From Ypsolopha sequella (taxonomy: Eukaryota > Arthropoda > Insecta > Lepidoptera > Ypsolophidae): a stretch of DNA of 64,000 nucleotides. The notes under the pieces were generated by a model. It was not told where the DNA came from and searched no databases. It saw nothing but the letters and a program-made list of their open reading frames with translations. Positions 24,170-36,754 of the stretch are shown here, piece by piece. A program made the position numbers and the translations under genes. How positions within the stretch are numbered: the stretch's first letter is position 1; each line of letters starts with the position of its first letter. The stretch lies in assembly GCA_934047225.1 (NCBI GenBank), contig OW203986.1:21393221-21457220 (forward strand), written 5' to 3'.

Positions 24170-25109
24170 AATGAGGTATGAAAATATAACAGATAGGTTA
24201 AAAAAAAAAAATAATAATTAACATAATTATTAATTTAAATCATGAAATCGTTTTCTTTTGGGACCTGAATACCTGTAGAATGCCGACCTCAATCATAATT
24301 ATGACATTAAAACCCCTAATTTAATATCAGATATTAAACAACTAAGAACTTATTAGGAAAGAGCAAAAACAACGAATACACTCAAGATTGCAAAAAAACT
24401 GGCCATTTCATAAATTTTTATAATAATTTTTGCATTTTTTTTACATACTGTTTCACAAATATAATACAGGTAGTATGTATGGTAGGTATATATGTATATG
24501 GTACCTAAATAAAAGGTGAACTTTTTGCAATCCTAAAACATTGCAGTTCTCAAAGTGGGTGGTGACTTTATGAGTAATTTTATGGTAACGGAGTTTTTAT
24601 TACTTAGTTGCTGTGGACGGTTTAAAGCACTTGCTATATTTAAGGTTTTACGGTCGCGAAATTGAGGTACCAGTATATGTCATCCTTTTAACCTCGAATT
24701 GAATATGAATTCAACTTGGTCCACAATATTAGGGAGCAATATCCACGCGCTAAATACTTTAGTATACAAAATCATAAATAAACGGCTGTTATTTTTTTAT
24801 TTACTAAAACCTTCTCGCAAATCGAAAGAAGATCTCTAAATAAGGTGGCAACAACAATTACATCGCTTGGTGTCAACATAAAATCTTCGTTACATGGCTT
24901 TTCCTGCAATTAGTGTCTCGTGTAAAGGACGTTTTTATTTTACTTTTGTTTTTGAAATTTAACAGAAAAATATTCTTGGAAAACGATCTTCTTAACTTAT
25001 AATTAGGAAGGAAACGCAATTTTTTTTTGTATTTAATACAAAATGAAGTATTGCTTAGTAAAAATTAGGTAAACTGCCTTGAAAAATTTGTTGTTGTGTA
25101 CAATTATAA

Positions 25110-25304
25110 ATGATTATTGCAAAACGGCTCACCTCAATAACCTTTTTTTGATCGGGATAGCCGACCAGTTTCAGCAGATTCAGACTGCCTTCTTCTGGGC
25201 TAGTGAAGACGCTTCCGCGACAACGTTGCGTCTGAAGCTGCCGAAATTGGTCGGCTATCCCGATCAAAAATTGTTATTGAGGTGAGCCGTTTTGCATTAA
25301 TCAT
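25110..25304. mobile_element. Palindromic MITE (GCAAAACGGCTCACCTCAAT termini)
   Basis: Arms GCAAAACGGCTCACCTCAAT (from 25119) and ATTGAGGTGAGCCGTTTTGC (to 25295) are exact complements, extending to GATCGGGATAGCCGACCA and its complement near 25250. Flanks ATGATTATT/AATTAATCAT also partly pair. Overlapping frames of about 70 codons on both strands are a by-product of the symmetry. Confidence 0.8.
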
Positions 25305-25953
25305 GTTTTATCCTCAAGTTTTAGTCAATTTGATAATTATAAATTAGAAGGTATATGATTCGGGTCTTATCGCGTAAAAATAAACAATATACCTTAACCT
25401 CAATTTTCAAAAACTCAGATTTTTATCTTCCTGTATAAATGGCTACAATGGACAACTTTTTATGTGTTTTATCTCTCAAAAAGCTCTCCTTGAAAAATAA
25501 ATCTTCATAACATGCATTGAAATGACAAAAACATCGGAAAGATTTGGGAAAATTATGTAAAAACGTGTCGCAAAATTGACATACCTATGCAAATTTTAAT
25601 TAAATTAGTCTAATTTGTCTTAGAATTTTAAACGGCCGTGGCTTTTAACGTTTTATGGCTGTGGCAAATTAGAATGAGGAGACATCAATCTGTTGGACAC
25701 TAGCACTAACGCGGGTACAAAAACATCATCTTTTGTACTCAAGTTATTACCTACCAACCTTGTCTAAATCACCTTGCTGTCATATCATAATTATCATTCA
25801 GGTAAATAAAGATGATATTTATGTGACCATTCCTTCTCTTTGTAAACGTATTTGAAATAAATATAGAAATAAATAGCTCGTTTTGCTTTTTTAAATTTTT
25901 TTAAAACTAATCTTCAGTCCCACCAAAAATAAATTCTGGTTCCACCACTGCAT

Positions 25954-26349
25954 AATAGTAGTTTATGCTACAAGGGCGAAAAGGAATAAATTACGAGGAC
26001 GATTTAAAACACGAACGTAGCGAGTGTTTTAAACGTAACCGAGTAATTTATTGCTTTTATACGCCCGTATACCATACTACGTTTTTCAATGCATAGTGTG
26101 AGGAAACAAAACAAATTTAATCTTGTGAACTTTAACTTATGATTGGCTCAAAAGGACTGTATCCAGAGCCATTAAACAGTGGAAAAAAAGTGTAACATTT
26201 ATGGTACACAGGAAAGGCTGCAGGTTACCCAACCATTGTAAATAAATTAAAAAATAATAATAATAAAGCCCTAGGGCAAAATAATCGACTTTCTGTTCGG
26301 TGTTGATGCATAAAAAGTGGGCCTTTACAAGCACTTGCATTGAAAAATA
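25954..26349 (+). mobile_element. Non-autonomous dispersed element, copy 1 (paired with 57774-58172)
   Basis: Begins AATAGTAGTTTATGCTACAA and ends GCACTTGCATTGAAAAAT; nearly full-length identity in structure with the inverted copy at 57774-58172. Contains an internal palindrome around TTTAAAACACGAACGTAGCG and AGTGTTTTAA. No coding capacity. The shared ends at both sites define the boundaries well; the class is unknown. Confidence 0.75.
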
Positions 26350-26377
26350 GAAAACGCTCTCGTGGGCGCAGAGATTG

Positions 26378-26428
26378 TAGGTCCGGCTGATTTGAAGTTG
26401 GATTTATTTGAAGGAACAAGTATTTTAT
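26378..26428 (+). repeat. Short direct repeat, first copy
   Basis: TCCGGCTGATTTGAAGTTG and GGAACAAGTATTTTAT recur at 26999-27050. It starts just outside the element at 25954-26349. Unclassified. Confidence 0.5.
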
Positions 26429-27164
26429 ACAGGTGGCAAAGTTGATAATCAAAATACGCTTTTGTTTATGCGTGTTCATTAAGTTTTAACTTCGAGATTT
26501 ATCCTCGTTGCTGCTGATTTCAAGTTCAAGGTACCCGATTGTGTGCTTGGCTTGTTTTTATAACTTCGTAAATATCCCAACTAATCCAGATCGTAATACT
26601 CTGACGAAAAAAATGGCAATAAAGTCTCGCTCACAGTTTTTATTTTGGCATTTCTAAACAGGGTTTTTTCAACAGGATGTGGAAGGAATTCCTCCGTGTT
26701 TTTTTTTTTTTTAACGCTAAATAAAGAAAGGGGTCATAAAAATCTGGATTCTACTCGCTTACCTGCTTGACCTGGGCATGGGCATGAACTCTGAAAATAT
26801 AGTCTCAGAACGATAACGACCACAAGGTTTCGTACTTTTGGTACGGAATCCTCAAACTAAAACATGCTTCTTGACAGCTAGTTTTTTCCCGTCACAGTTC
26901 AGTTATTGATTCTCGTACCTAATTCTCAAAAACTGACTGAATCATTTGGGCATCTACATTGACGGAATTCGAATCCGGAACTACAGATTGTATTGTTAGT
27001 CCGGCTGATTTGAAGTTGAATTTATTTAAAGGAACAAGTATTTTATGTTCAAGATACTTCGTTTGGTTTTATTCAAATTATTAGGTGTTAAGAGCGTTAT
27101 TATATTATAGTATATTTTTTTGTAGGTAAATCTAAATTATTTATATTAAAAGAACTCCTGACTC

Positions 27165-27300
27165 ACACACCGACTGACTCATCAACGCCCAGCACTAGCC
27201 ATTGGACCTAGAAAGCTAAAATTTTGCACAGAGATGCCCTCTATAACGTAGACAAGGAATATTTTTTGGAATTCCCACGGGATTAACGAAAAACGGGATA
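27165..27300 (+). repeat. Dispersed repeat fragment with AGAAAGCTAAAATTTTGCAC
   Basis: Contains ACACCGACTGACTCATCAAC, then CCTAGAAAGCTAAAATTTTG, wording common to an arthropod-wide interspersed repeat and related to the tandem units at 16.4 kb. No ends seen. Confidence 0.4.
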
Positions 27301-28084
27301 TAGTAAAAATATAGTAAAATATAATACTGCTACAAATCCTTAAAGTACGTGCATGAAAGTAAATGAACATCAATCTGATTGTATATGTATGTGTGGGTTC
27401 TATCAAAAAACTTAGACTTTGTGTCCGTTGTCTATCTGTTATTACATAACTCATAACTAATTTGATTTATTAGTAATGTCTGAGACAGTAAATAATTTGG
27501 AAGACGTCGTTTGCGTATACGGTGCTACTTTATTTATCAGAAGAAAGAACTTTAGATAAGTGTGTCTTTGAAAAGGCTTCTTTAAATACAACAATTCTTT
27601 TCTGAGAATTTCATATTGCTGTTATAAAACCGATCACTGGATATTGGATACATTATTATTTAGGTTGACATTAGACTTTATTATTTTGATAATTAAAGTA
27701 CCTAGGATCGCGGATCAAAACAATAGTTGATGACAAAAATCTACCAAAAAACGATGATTGAGTGACGATAAGTCCGTTTGCAATTTTTGAGCTAGCTTCC
27801 GTCCATATTGACACTTCGTAGGCGCGGTAATGCTCGAACCACTTAAAAATACCCAGCAGACCCCAAACTAAGGACTAACCAACTCCTACTGTCATTGTAC
27901 ATGTGTTGGACCAACACCGATACAGGATGTACACTGATAGGTGTTGGTTGGACTAACCCTTACATCTTATTCTATGTACTAACCATATTTCGACAGCGTC
28001 AATGATGGCAATCATTCTTTCATTTTGACTAATTTACTGTGGACAATATGATTATGTTATAGATTAAGTGATGTTAGTCTAAAA

Positions 28085-28426
28085 AGAAACCGGCCAAGTG
28101 CGAGTTGGACTCGCGAACGAAGGTTTCCGTACCATTATCTATAAAAACGGCAAAAAAAAAATCTGTTGTATGGGAGCCCCCTTAAATATTTATTTTATTC
28201 TGTTTTCTAGTATTTATTGTTATAGCGGCAACAGAAATACATCATCTGTGAAAATTTCAACTGTCTAACTATCACGGTTCATGAGATACAGCCTCGTGAC
28301 AGACGGACAGACAGATGGACAGACAGACGGACAGATAGACGGACAGACAAACGGACAGACAGACGGACAGCGAAGTCTTAGTAGTAGGGTCCCGTTGGTT
28401 ACCCTTTGGATACGGAACCCTAAAAA
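28085..28426 (+). mobile_element. CCGGCCAAGTGCGAG family element, complete copy
   Basis: Starts AAACCGGCCAAGTGCGAGTT and ends TACGGAACCCTA; the ends carry the GTTTCCGTACC / TACGGAACCC inverted words typical of this non-autonomous family. Contains a GACGGACA-type microsatellite (28298-28372). Reading frames through the microsatellite (CPSVCPSV.. on minus) are artefacts. Confidence 0.8.
28298..28372 (+). repeat. GACGGACA-type microsatellite
   Basis: Imperfect tandem of GACGGACA, GACAGATG and GACAGACG units inside the 28085-28426 element. Shorter versions occur at about 33312-33332 and 46308-46330 in sister copies. Confidence 0.85.
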
Positions 28427-28434
28427 TGACGGCC

Positions 28435-28575
28435 TCTGGGGTTTAAACCTTGTGACCCTAGTGACTTGCATTTCACAGTTCATACTCGAAAACATCTCCG
28501 ACACCTCCTTGCGGATGGATGTTGTCGATGTAGTCTAAATCGGACCGCAAAGTATAGTTCTATTTTTAAATTTGG
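28435..28575 (+). repeat. SINE-like body fragment, related to 34030-34160
   Basis: TTGCATTTCACAGTTCATAC, ACACCTCCTTGCGGATGG match TTACATTTCACAGTTCACAC, ACACCTTCATGGGGAT at 34105-34160. Directly follows the 28085-28426 element. Confidence 0.5.
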
Positions 28576-28965
28576 GCAGCAGTGGGTTAAAAATATTAGC
28601 TCCCCAATCATCAACTTGCGAATCGATGATAAGACTACACAAAAATAAACAACATTTAATAGAAATAACAGACAAAATGTGAACAAACTAAACTCAAGGC
28701 TATGACTGGAAAGAAACGTTACCTTTGACCTGATTTTACAAAGATTTAAATATGCAGTATTTTTACAAACCTCTGGCATAGCCGATGAACCCTCAAATAA
28801 TAATTTAAAAAACTTTGAGTTCAGGCTCTTCTCTTGTCAGAAAACGTTTTCCGTGTACAGTCACCAAAAGAGTTGAGTAACCAAGCCGAGCGTAAACACT
28901 TTGGTCCTAACACTTACAGCCGAGTTATTTTAAGGCGTATGACCACGCTTAATAAGCAACTCGAT

Positions 28966-29135
28966 GTGTCTCGGTACAAATATCAACGGAAACGACATTG
29001 AAATAATGTTCATTACAGCGTGCCTTGAAAAGTGGCAGTTACGACAACCACTGCGTCTCCGGCTAGCGCAAAATAGGAGAAAATAATACTTTTCACATGG
29101 ACGCCATTAAGGAAAAAAAAAATTTTAAATTAAAT
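28966..29135 (+). repeat. Three-copy dispersed repeat, copy 2 (TTTTCACATGGACGC family)
   Basis: GTCTCCGGCTAGCGCAAAAT and TTTTCACATGGACGCC match 15793-15950 and, inverted, 51703-51845. Confidence 0.6.
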
Positions 29136-30199
29136 TTTTTAGATCTAAAAATTTTCTATTATTTGGTGAAATAATAATTAAAGTCGCTTTAGGCGTTTGT
29201 GGGGAGTAAGAGAATTCTTGTGTTTATCATGTGAAACTTTCGATGACTTTCGATTTTTTTTGTCAAAAATTACAATAGAAAAACAGTTTACAGAAACTTA
29301 AAATTTATTTTTGACTCTATAATGCCTATCATATATTTTTATGAAAGTTTTTGCACTATCCGTGTGGGAGGAGTAGGCCTTCAAAGACAGGTCCAAATTG
29401 CAGTTGGCGTATCCATTCGCCTTAAAGGGGATGATGAATATATTAAGTCAATAATTGTATAATACGCTGCACTCCTGATCAAGTATTCCCTATTTCGTTT
29501 GGTCATCACTTAATGATTCAGTGTCCGCGCTGGACTGGTCAATCTTTTTGGTGACCGTACTTATTTTATGAAGGATTTTAATGCGATTAAGTATTTTGGA
29601 TCTTATCGCTTAGTGGTAATATTTTCTTATTACTGTAGTACTTGTAAAGTGACATTTTTATTCTTATTGGATTTAAGGCTTTGCATCTGCCTTGATGGAG
29701 GTCCTTGTAAAGAGCGAATGAGTGGGCGAATTCTTTTCTTATATACATTCAGTTCTTAAAGGAAATTCAAGAATGTATTACATTGAATTTTGTTATTGTT
29801 CTTACTCATCTAGACATTTATAAACATTGTATAGTATTATATTTTTTATTACCAACTTTTACTGCTGCGGATTAAAGTGAAAGTATTTATCAAATAATCG
29901 ATGAATATCTAACATCGCAGATTTACATAAAAGATGAGCTTTTTATAGTATTTTTAATGACAAGAAGGATACGGAATTGTTTCTACAACTAATTGACCCA
30001 AAATATTTAAGCTGAAGTTGATATGGGAAACGATGATGGATTTCTTCCCAAATATCTTCCTCATTGAAATTGTTTCGACAAAATTGCTAAATCTTTGCAC
30101 ATCAATCATTAGAACCTGTCTTCTAAATAACACTGATTGAATTATAAGGTGTCGATTTAGCTATTTTGTATATTTTTGAATACATTAAAGCAGATTCTA

Positions 30200-30300
30200 A
30201 AGCTTTAATTGTAGTTTAAGAGCTGTCAAAACTAAATTTTCTTCATTGCGAAAATTATTTTGGAACAAAATAACTTTTGACAGCACTAAAACTTAAATTG
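30200..30300. mobile_element. Small palindromic MITE-like element
   Basis: AATTGTAGTTTAAGAGCTGT then CAAAACTAA is inverted as TTTTGACAGCACTAAAACTT then AAATT. About 100 bp with imperfect arms. Confidence 0.5.
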
Positions 30301-30732
30301 AAGTCTTCAGAATATGCTTCATTATCTAAGTAGTTATTTATTATATCAATTTATGAAAAACTTTGTTCGGTACATGACCATAATAAAAATTATCTTTCTA
30401 AAAGGGCTTACATTTCAAATATACAGGGATCATACAGTAAAAAGCACCCAAGTATACTTGGAAAAATCGACCTCTCCTTCTTTATTCATAATTCCCTTTG
30501 ATCACAAATCATTTTCAAATAAAATTTCATCGTAGTCACTTGCTGAACCCTCAAGTCATATTTCATGGCCCGGACTGATATAAGCCGCTCAATATAAGAT
30601 AAGTTAAAACCATCTGATACCTATAATTAATATTTCAAATGAAAATATAATTATGCCAAGTTTCTTTGTAATTTCGAAATTGGATTTAATGTTGTAGAAT
30701 TAATGAAACGAAACCTAAAAATATATATAATA

Positions 30733-30760
30733 TCCGACTGATGCCGGCCCCAAAAGTAGT
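30733..30760 (+). other. Hammerhead-like structured repeat motif, truncated copy 4
   Basis: CGACTGATGCCGGCCCCAAA is present, but the 3' half (GGGCCGAAA) is missing, so it cannot fold. It is a broken family member. Confidence 0.45.
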
Positions 30761-31119
30761 AAAATTAATAAAAAGCTTTATATAGCAAAATAAATATATT
30801 TATTCCAAAAATTATTATAGAGTTTCATAAAATATGTTTATTTAATTTTTCATGTTTAAACTTGCTATTAAAAGTTTGTACGCATATGCCTCATCTTAAA
30901 CTGAACGAACTATATAATATAGATTAAGTTGTATTTTTTCATGAATCGTCATGTTGTCCCAGCGGGGGGCAGATATGAGCTTGTGAATATACTTTACTAC
31001 AGGCACACATCCAGGGTACGGAGCCCCCATAAAGTCAGAAAAGTCTGCATAAATCATTAAAATATTTGAATGTCAATTTTTCATACGGTCAATGGAGACA
31101 GCTACACCGACAAGAGCTT

Positions 31120-31860
31120 TACTTTTAAGGCCTTGTCTTTGGTATTCCAAAGGCCTACCCTAGCAACTTTTTTTATTACCCGAACAGCACAATAAGTCCA
31201 ATGGCAAAGACCTTATTAGCTTTTGGTAGAGGCGATTATATGTTGGCTCATTGGCCTCTTTTTCTTAGACGCGTAATACTAATGATCACGCAGCGAAACA
31301 ACAAATTGGTGTGTTTTTAGCTAATACTAAAATATTTTTTAGGGTAAAAAATATTGGATTTTAGTAGAATCCCTTCATATTTCTATTACCTATTTTATGA
31401 AAAAAAAAAAGCAGTTTGATCTCTTAACCGCGTTCTTGAAACGTACGTTTGAAAACCAAAAAAAAGAGGATGGAAAACATTTTTATTTTTACAAAAGTGT
31501 AAATCTTAATACATTGTTTATAAGTAGAATCCCTAGATAAAAAATCAATAAATCAAATATATTATTTTCAATACAAGGAGAGTCCGAGTTTCTTCAAACT
31601 AATCCTCGAAAGTCTGGCGTTGTTCATGCTCTAAGCTCATGTACAGTCTTAAATATGCTGAGTCAACTACTGACCCTATCAATGTAAAACTCGCAGACGT
31701 GTTTTTCAGACAGTTACCTAATTGGATGCATCTCGATCGATAGATTTTATTTTTGAAAATCACGCCTTTTTAAATTATAAATACTTTTTCGTCTCAGCGG
31801 CTAAGTTTTATATCTGAAATTTCTGCTATAACACGAAAACATGGTTTATTTTTCGTTGTA
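31120..31860 (+). repeat. Three-copy dispersed repeat of unknown class, copy 2 (inverted)
   Basis: Inverted relative to copies near 10.4 and 36.8 kb. CCCTAGCAACTTTTTTTATT, GGCGATTATATGTTGGCTC and CGTTCTTGAAACGTACGTTT match 36.8-37.2 kb; 31665-31860 matches 10910-11105. Confidence 0.65.
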
Positions 31861-32018
31861 CAGACAAAAGTACGATTTTAAGACTATTAAAAAAAAACTT
31901 GAAATTTCACTGAGTATCCGTGCTAACAGCGCATGAAGTGAGCGTACTAATGTCGACGTTCTGACAATATAATTAAGTTCAAAATCACTCAATAGGATTG
32001 TTGTGCGTGTTCTATGGA

Positions 32019-32463
32019 CCAGGAGCTGTATTTTTGAATCACTCGCCGTGAATCGTATATTCACGAACGAAAATAATTCACTTGCGAAATTCAATTAGAT
32101 TGGTCAGAATTTTACGTATTTTTGATTCAGTAGAAATCAATGTTAACGGTTTTCGTTTCACGCAGAAAAAATTAAAATCGGAAAGAAATATCTCATTGAT
32201 TTTAAAAATGGAGGTGAACGGAACGTAAATTAAATAGTTATAATGCCATGTCAGTCTCATCGATGCATCGACATCAAAATTTTCTTCTTGTCATTCTTGC
32301 ATAGTTTCTACTAGTAGAAATCGGAAAACGAGTGGGTCAGACCACTCGTTGCAGAATTCACGGAGAGAATTTTCAAAAATACTGATTTCAAGTTTTCGTA
32401 TGCGAATCATGCGGATTCATATGCGAATTGAAATTCGAATGATTCGAAAATACAGCTCCCAGG
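32019..32463. mobile_element. MITE with inverted CC(A/T)GGAGCTGTATTTT ends
   Basis: CCAGGAGCTGTATTTTTGAA (32019) is inverted in TTCGAAAATACAGCTCCCAGG, given here as TTCGAAAATACAGCTC plus CCAGG, ending 32463. Interior has AT-rich GAATC/GATTC subrepeats. No target duplication is obvious; superfamily unknown. Confidence 0.6.
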
Positions 32464-32749
32464 CCTTAAATATGCGACGACGTCGAATCCTGGATACGCG
32501 CCTGCTTTACTGTAGTGAAGATATTTTGCGTCATACATTCAATGTACAGTTATTGTAACTGATACTTTTATTTGATTGTCGTTGGCGCCAACGATTTTTG
32601 CAGAGGAGTTTAACTTATTATGGACTTAAAGTTTCGTGATTCCTTTTATCAATCATGTTGAATTTGATCTTCAGTTTACATTAAAATTGAATTAACTTAT
32701 TGGATTCTATCAGGGCTTTTATTTTTGAAAGAAAATGTAATGACTAGAA

Positions 32750-33380
32750 AAAAAACCGGCCAAGTACGAGTCAGATTCGCGTATCTAGAATTCCGTATTG
32801 TGGATGATAAATTTAATTTTGCCAATTTTTTTTCGTGAATTTCTCAACCATCATCGCATTTTTGTAAAAAAAAAAATTATTTAATTCATTTTTTATATTT
32901 TTCATTTGTGTTAATTTTTTTTAAAAGCTATTGTTTTCCTGTAATTGGCCAGTTATTATTTATAATCGTTTTTTTTTTTTCATATTTTTCGGTCAAGCAG
33001 TTTTGGAGATAAGGGGGGGACATACATATTTTAGTGGTTTTTTAAAGATTTCTTGAAACCAGTACCAGTAAATATAGTAAAAGTAAATATATTTTACAAT
33101 TAACTTTTTAATATCTACAATATCATACCCATATTGTATTGTTGGGATAATATTTTTGATTTTTCTCAAAAGTGAGTTTGGAAATATTTTGAACAATTAA
33201 AAATGTTTCATATGTTTTTTTACATCGTGATATGTGAAAAAATTAATGCTATATTCGTGCCAAATTTTAAGTCTTTATCTTTAACGGTGCTAAAGTTATG
33301 AGGTAGTAACATACGGACGGACGGACGGACAACGGATTCTCACCATAAAGGTTCCTTTTATGTACTACGTAACCCTAAAA
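32750..33380 (+). mobile_element. CCGGCCAAGTGCGAG family element, long variant
   Basis: Starts AAACCGGCCAAGTACGAGTC and ends with CGTAACCCTAAA; contains GGACGGACGGAC. Its interior (TTTCTCAACC, GGAGATAAGGGGGGG, GATTTCTTGAAACCAGTACC) is shared with 45616-46388, so the two form a longer subfamily distinct from 28085. Confidence 0.75.
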
Positions 33381-33594
33381 AAGGGGTGTCGTTGGAAACC
33401 CAGTTAAAACGAAGATATAATGTACTAGTGTAAAAGTGTCGTGACGGTCGAAAGCTTCCACTTTTTTAGGCCTATCTCTCATTGCCAAGTTAGCTTGGAG
33501 TGTAACGTACGTTATAGAACTTTGTTCCAAAAATGAATGCTTCGATGAATGTAAGGCTAAAAAAATAAAAGGTATAAGTAGAAATTAAATTTCG

Positions 33595-33775
33595 GCCGGG
33601 TCACCTTAGAAGGACGTTATGTCGACCAACTTGGCGACATACTGGAGATGGGCCAAGTCAGAAGCATCTAGAACAGAAGAGCTTTTATGACTAGATTGAT
33701 AGATATGGAAGAGGTAAAGAGATGAGTCAGGATCGTAGTAGATGGCTATTTGTGCTTACTCTGGTAGAAAAGAAA
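33595..33775 (+). pseudogene. LINE ORF2 C-terminal scrap
   Basis: Frames give LIDMEEVK and EMSQDRSRWLFVL, matching the end 'EVCQDRSKWKSVVS' seen at 59490-59605. Frameshifts separate the pieces. Confidence 0.4.
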
Positions 33776-33776
33776 A

Positions 33777-33850
33777 AACTAAAATAAATCCAGGAACCTC
33801 ACGATGAATCATGATATTGGTGCCTTTTTCAGATCGAACGGTTTCATTTT
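33777..33850 (+). repeat. Short dispersed repeat, copy 1
   Basis: AAACTAAAATAAATCCAGGA then ACCTCACGATGAATCATG is repeated at 38101-38180 with TTTTCAGATC-AACGGTTTCAT in both. Confidence 0.6.
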
Positions 33851-33879
33851 GATTTACGATATTTTTGAAAAGCTTTGAC

Positions 33880-34170
33880 TAAGTAACTCGATCGCCTCGT
33901 TGAGCGCTTGTCTGCTAATCCACAGGTCTTGAGTTCAATTCCCGCGGTGCAAGTTAATTTGTGTTCGGTCTACGTGCTTCGGAAGGAACGTTAAACTGTT
34001 GGTCCATTTGTGCCCAAAGTAAGGCGATAGGACTCACCATCCATCGCGTTTGGGATGGAATAATCGTCGGTGAAAAGCGGGTGTATCACGTGTGTACTGC
34101 GATTTACATTTCACAGTTCACACGTAGAAACACTCCTGACACCTTCATGGGGATTCAACTTATGACTATA
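33880..34170 (+). repeat. tRNA-headed SINE remnant
   Basis: Head: CGATCGCCTCGTTGAGCGCT, then CTGCTAATCCACAGGTCTTG and AGTTCAATTCCC, resembling tRNA A and B boxes with an anticodon arm. Body: TTAAACTGTTGGTCC and TTTCACAGTTCACACG, the latter shared with 28435-28575. Confidence 0.6.
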
Positions 34171-34171
34171 T

Positions 34172-36750
34172 ATTTTGTGTTTGGGCTATGTCCGTATTAT
34201 TCACAAGAATGACGAGAAAATTTCAAAGAACTGTATGAGTAACATATATTTCCATATCTTCTTACTACAAACCTGTCAACGGTATAGCAAATACCAATGA
34301 AAACATCGATTTATTATTATAATCTATGCAATGGATGGCTCCTCGCTCTGAAAATGGCGCCTGAGATGCGTAATTTGTGACATTTTTTTTTCTTTGGAAT
34401 TCTAACAACTTTGTGACGAATAGTAAACAATATGATCTAAAAAAGAATATCTGGAGGAATAACGTCAATATTTGGATCACGACGGATGTGAAATAGACAC
34501 ATTTGAATGGTAATATTATTCGGCGCCCAAAACCACATTTTTTGAGGACAACTTTAATGTGATTTTAATAGGGATGTTTGTTTAAGTTTGTCACTGCGTG
34601 GTTTATTAAATTTCAAATTTTTATACGATTTTCAAGAACTTAGTAAGTTGTATCAAAAGTAGGACGCGTATGGTATTCGTTTTGCAATTCACAGGTATCT
34701 TTTAATGAAGTCTAGTGAACAAGCAAGAAATAATACCAATATACCCGAGCAAGTGGAAAACAATTTAAACTTATCTATACAAATTTTACAGTGGATATTT
34801 AAGGCTGCATATAAAGTCAGATTGCGCACCCCATTTTGTATCAATCAGAATTGAACTCTATGACGTTTTCTTTTAGTTTAAAATAGCGCGCTCTCAGCCG
34901 TGGCTGGTACGACCACCAAGAAACACGCGCTCACGAAAAACTGGGTTTTTATTAATAACCTGGCTTGTAGATGAAATTATTAAAATATTTTAAGTTTGAC
35001 CGACGGGGTCTTTTGTTTACTTATTTTTAAAACGAATTTCAAGGCATATGATTTAAAAAAAAAAACATAATATTTAGAGGTAATTTCGTAATTTTATTTT
35101 CTATGGAATAAACTTGAAGCTTTTACGTTTTATCTAAAATTTACCTGTCAAGAATATAGTCTTCTATCTATGTGAATTTTATTAAACCGATTGACTAAGA
35201 AACACCATGTGAAATGGTCGTTTGAAGTTATCCATTTGACATTATACGGCCCCTAAAATTAATGTAGAAAAGAGAACGATGTTTTTCATTTGCCAGTAGA
35301 TTATATGGTGTCATTGAAAGATACCTGCCCATTTACATCGGATATACAAGGTATAAAAGCAAAGGCAAAAATCCCTTAATTAAGGGTATATTAGTATGAT
35401 TTATTCAGTGTTTCTTTTTAAATAGCGGCAATTTTAAATAATATACCAGTACAGTAACACACGATAACACGATTTGTTAAACTTAAAATACGCTAATCTT
35501 GTACGCTGGTTGTTAACTCTGATAGCGTCAGTAGCACAGAACACAATTACTCAATGTGATCGGTCAGGACCGCGCTGCGTGGTGAATGAACTGAGTTGAT
35601 AAGAGTGCGTAGCTTAAAAAAATAATACAATTTTTGGTGAAAATTGAAGGTATATTTTTTTATCGTTAAAGTATCAAAATCGTGTATACTTTTAAACCTT
35701 AAAAGGATTCTAGGGTTTGCATTTACAGCCTGTATATGGGTTTCGTTTTAGTACATCACGCGTTGGTATTTAGTATTTAGCTTTCATTGTTCTCGCTCTA
35801 TCCGCATAGTTAACATGTGACATTTGAGACCGTGAAGTTTAACGTTTAATATTATCACCTACATTTCTACCAATGCGCTTGTAGTTATAGTATCTATACA
35901 AAATATTTCCTACGTCAGGGATAGCGAAACTTTTACTACCTGGGTGGCTTTTTACTCCAAATAAAATTGTTGTTGCCTTGATGTGTCATTAACAAAAAAA
36001 ATTAAGAGGTCATACACTAAGATTATATGTTCTAGAAGAAGATACCTGCGACTTTGTGATTTCGTAGATTCCTCGTAGATTTCGGATATAAACAAAGACC
36101 CCGTTTTGCCAGTTCGTAACGCTTATTTGCTTACACCCCGTCACAATTCCATAGTTTTATTACAGTCATGTTATATTTTAAATAATAAATAAATGTCTAC
36201 ATATTCATTCGAAACTTTCGAATTTCACATTTTCACAAGGATAGTCGCCTTAAACCGATTTCACATGTGTTTTTGTGTTTACAGGAAGTGACGTCATCAT
36301 ATCAGTTGTTGTTGGTTCCCTATCAGGCATGTGTGGTGATGGCGTCACTGAAGGTCAAATGAAAGAGATCGCTTTTGTCACTTAATATAGGATATCCAAT
36401 TCAGGCTTATTTTAGAATCTGTCTACTGAAATCAGTTCATGAAAGCTATTCCTCGAAACTGTTTTTAAATCATAAATATTAGCGAAAATGCAATAATGCA
36501 AATAAAAATGCTTAACGAGTTTGCTTTTTTTAGTTATGTTAGATATTGTGTCACCGATTTTAGAATATGTTTATTCACTACAAGATATTTAATACAACCA
36601 GCTATTAAGTCGTTGGAGGTTCGACATCCGCTTGAATAGTTCATTTATTACTTAAATGACTTTGGGAATTCCATCGAACACTTTCAGATCCGACCTATAT
36701 AAGTTACTGTAGGTATAATACTCTACACATGGATTTTATACGTATACTAT
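34172..36750. other. No gene recognised
   Basis: AT-rich with scattered GC words (GCGCGCTCTCAGCCGTGGCT near 34887). No coding similarity or repeat partner noticed in 2.5 kb. Confidence 0.5.
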
Positions 36751-36754
36751 TAAG

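Noticed and set aside
25055..25285. Antiparallel 70-codon frames (IGIADQFRQLQT)
   Set aside because: Both strands of a palindromic MITE.
28265..28538. Cys/Pro/Ser/Val repeat protein (CPSVCPSV) or its plus-strand partner DGQTDGQT
   Set aside because: Translation of the GACGGACA microsatellite.
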